Source of the DNA: Methylomonas sp. | Lineage (GTDB): Bacteria > Pseudomonadota > Gammaproteobacteria > Methylococcales > Methylomonadaceae | Direction of reading: 5' to 3' | Assembly: GCA_002929135.1 (NCBI GenBank) | Contig: PESC01000006.1 | Coordinates: 20,781 to 84,780 of the forward strand | DNA: 64,000 nucleotides | Shown: piece after piece, positions 63,557 through 64,000 of the stretch | Position numbering within the stretch: the first letter of the stretch is position 1 | Layout of the letters: the number at the start of each line of letters is the position of its first letter | The notes under the pieces: generated by a model | What the model saw: the letters and a program-made list of their open reading frames with translations, nothing else | Told to the model about the DNA's origin: nothing | Databases searched by the model: none | Made by a program: the position numbers and the translations under genes

Positions 63557-64000
63557 ATGCAAGCCGCCGAACACCTGCGTTTCAGCGCCGAGGATTACCT
63601 GGCCTGGGAGGAAACCCAGGCTGGAAAGCATGAGTTTGTGGCGGGGGAAGTGTTTGCGATGACGGGTGCCCGACGCGAACATGTTGTCGTCAGCCTGAAT
63701 ATTGCCGCCGCCCTGAAGCATCGTTTGCGTGGCACACCTTGTCAGGCCTATATCGCTGATCTGAAATTACGCATCGAAGTCGTTGACGCTTTTTTCTACC
63801 CGGACGTGATGGTGTCGTGTAACGCCGAAGACAATCAAGCCAAGCAATTCATTTCCCAGCCGGCACTAATCGCCGAGGTTTTATCCGATTCGACCGCAGC
63901 CTATGATCGCGGCGACAAATTTGCCGCCTATCGCAAGCTGGAATCACTACAGGAGTACCTGATCGTCGACATCGCCGCCCGTCGGGTGGAATGCTTCCGC
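63557..64000 (+). CDS. Uma2-family protein, copy 2 (runs off the right edge)
   Basis: It begins with the ATG directly after the TAA of copy 1 and is open to the window end, 148 codons. It opens [19 protein letters not shown] and shares the same blocks. Stretches of nearly 40 nt are identical to copy 1 (around 63068-63107 and 63629-63668; also near the end), so the pair is a recent tandem duplication or is kept alike by gene conversion. Confidence 0.85.
   Translation, partial: MQAAEHLRFSAEDYLAWEETQAGKHEFVAGEVFAMTGARREHVVVSLNIAAALKHRLRGTPCQAYIADLKLRIEVVDAFFYPDVMVSCNAEDNQAKQFISQPALIAEVLSDSTAAYDRGDKFAAYRKLESLQEYLIVDIAARRVECFR

Overview
The window reads as chromosomal DNA of a gammaproteobacterium, most probably a methanotroph or related methylotroph of the Methylococcales. 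Supporting signs are pqqA-pqqB-pqqC (the cofactor of methanol dehydrogenase), an HpnN-type hopanoid RND exporter, a PilS/PilR pair, 2-oxoglutarate dehydrogenase genes, and two families of short dispersed palindromes of the kind common in such genomes. The lineage is an inference from gene content; no rRNA is present.

Layout. 1-5.3 kb: a paired membrane-GTPase operon, a PaaK-like CoA ligase and a haem-c membrane protein. 5.7-14.4 kb: hpnN, a Gfo/Idh/MocA oxidoreductase, a fused OlsF-like double acyltransferase followed by an M14-type amidohydrolase and an alpha/beta hydrolase, then H-NS and DUF2914 genes. 14.5-18.6 kb: sucAB. 18.6-24.7 kb: an ABC-type nitrate uptake operon (substrate-binding protein, permease, fused double ATPase, porin). 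Its control region carries an NtrC-like site, a consensus sigma-54 promoter, three tandem hexaloop hairpins that match the ANTAR RNA rule, and an intrinsic terminator. 24.9-31.6 kb: trxB, the N-degron pair aat-bpt, a SirB-like protein, glnE, a hydrolase. 31.7-38.9 kb: recJ, a GT39 glycosyltransferase, a PAP2 phosphatase, pilS-pilR. 39.2-40.6 kb: a tRNA-Leu(UAA) gene split by a 228-nt group I intron, next to a decayed tyrosine recombinase. 41-45 kb: tsaB, a YoaA/DinG helicase, a TPR lipoprotein, an unknown protein.

45.4-51.8 kb is a decaying defence region: a type I restriction-modification locus with a frameshifted hsdM, an hsdS carrying an in-frame palindromic repeat, only the 3' end of hsdR, and a MNT/HepT toxin-antitoxin pair whose toxin gene is cut and joined to that hsdR remnant. 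At least eight copies of a CATTCCCGC palindrome lie here, with a small GIY-YIG nuclease gene directly behind one of them. A DUF433/DUF5615 toxin-antitoxin pair closes the region.

52-64 kb: hypF, a CPA1 antiporter, an unassigned ABC importer, ribF, a DUF1289 gene, an NlpE-like secreted protein, then pqqA-terminator-pqqB-pqqC followed immediately by two tandem Uma2 nuclease-fold genes where pqqD/pqqE might have been expected. The least ordinary items are the intron-bearing tRNA-Leu, the triple-hexaloop sigma-54 leader, and the repeat/GIY-YIG invasion of the restriction locus.
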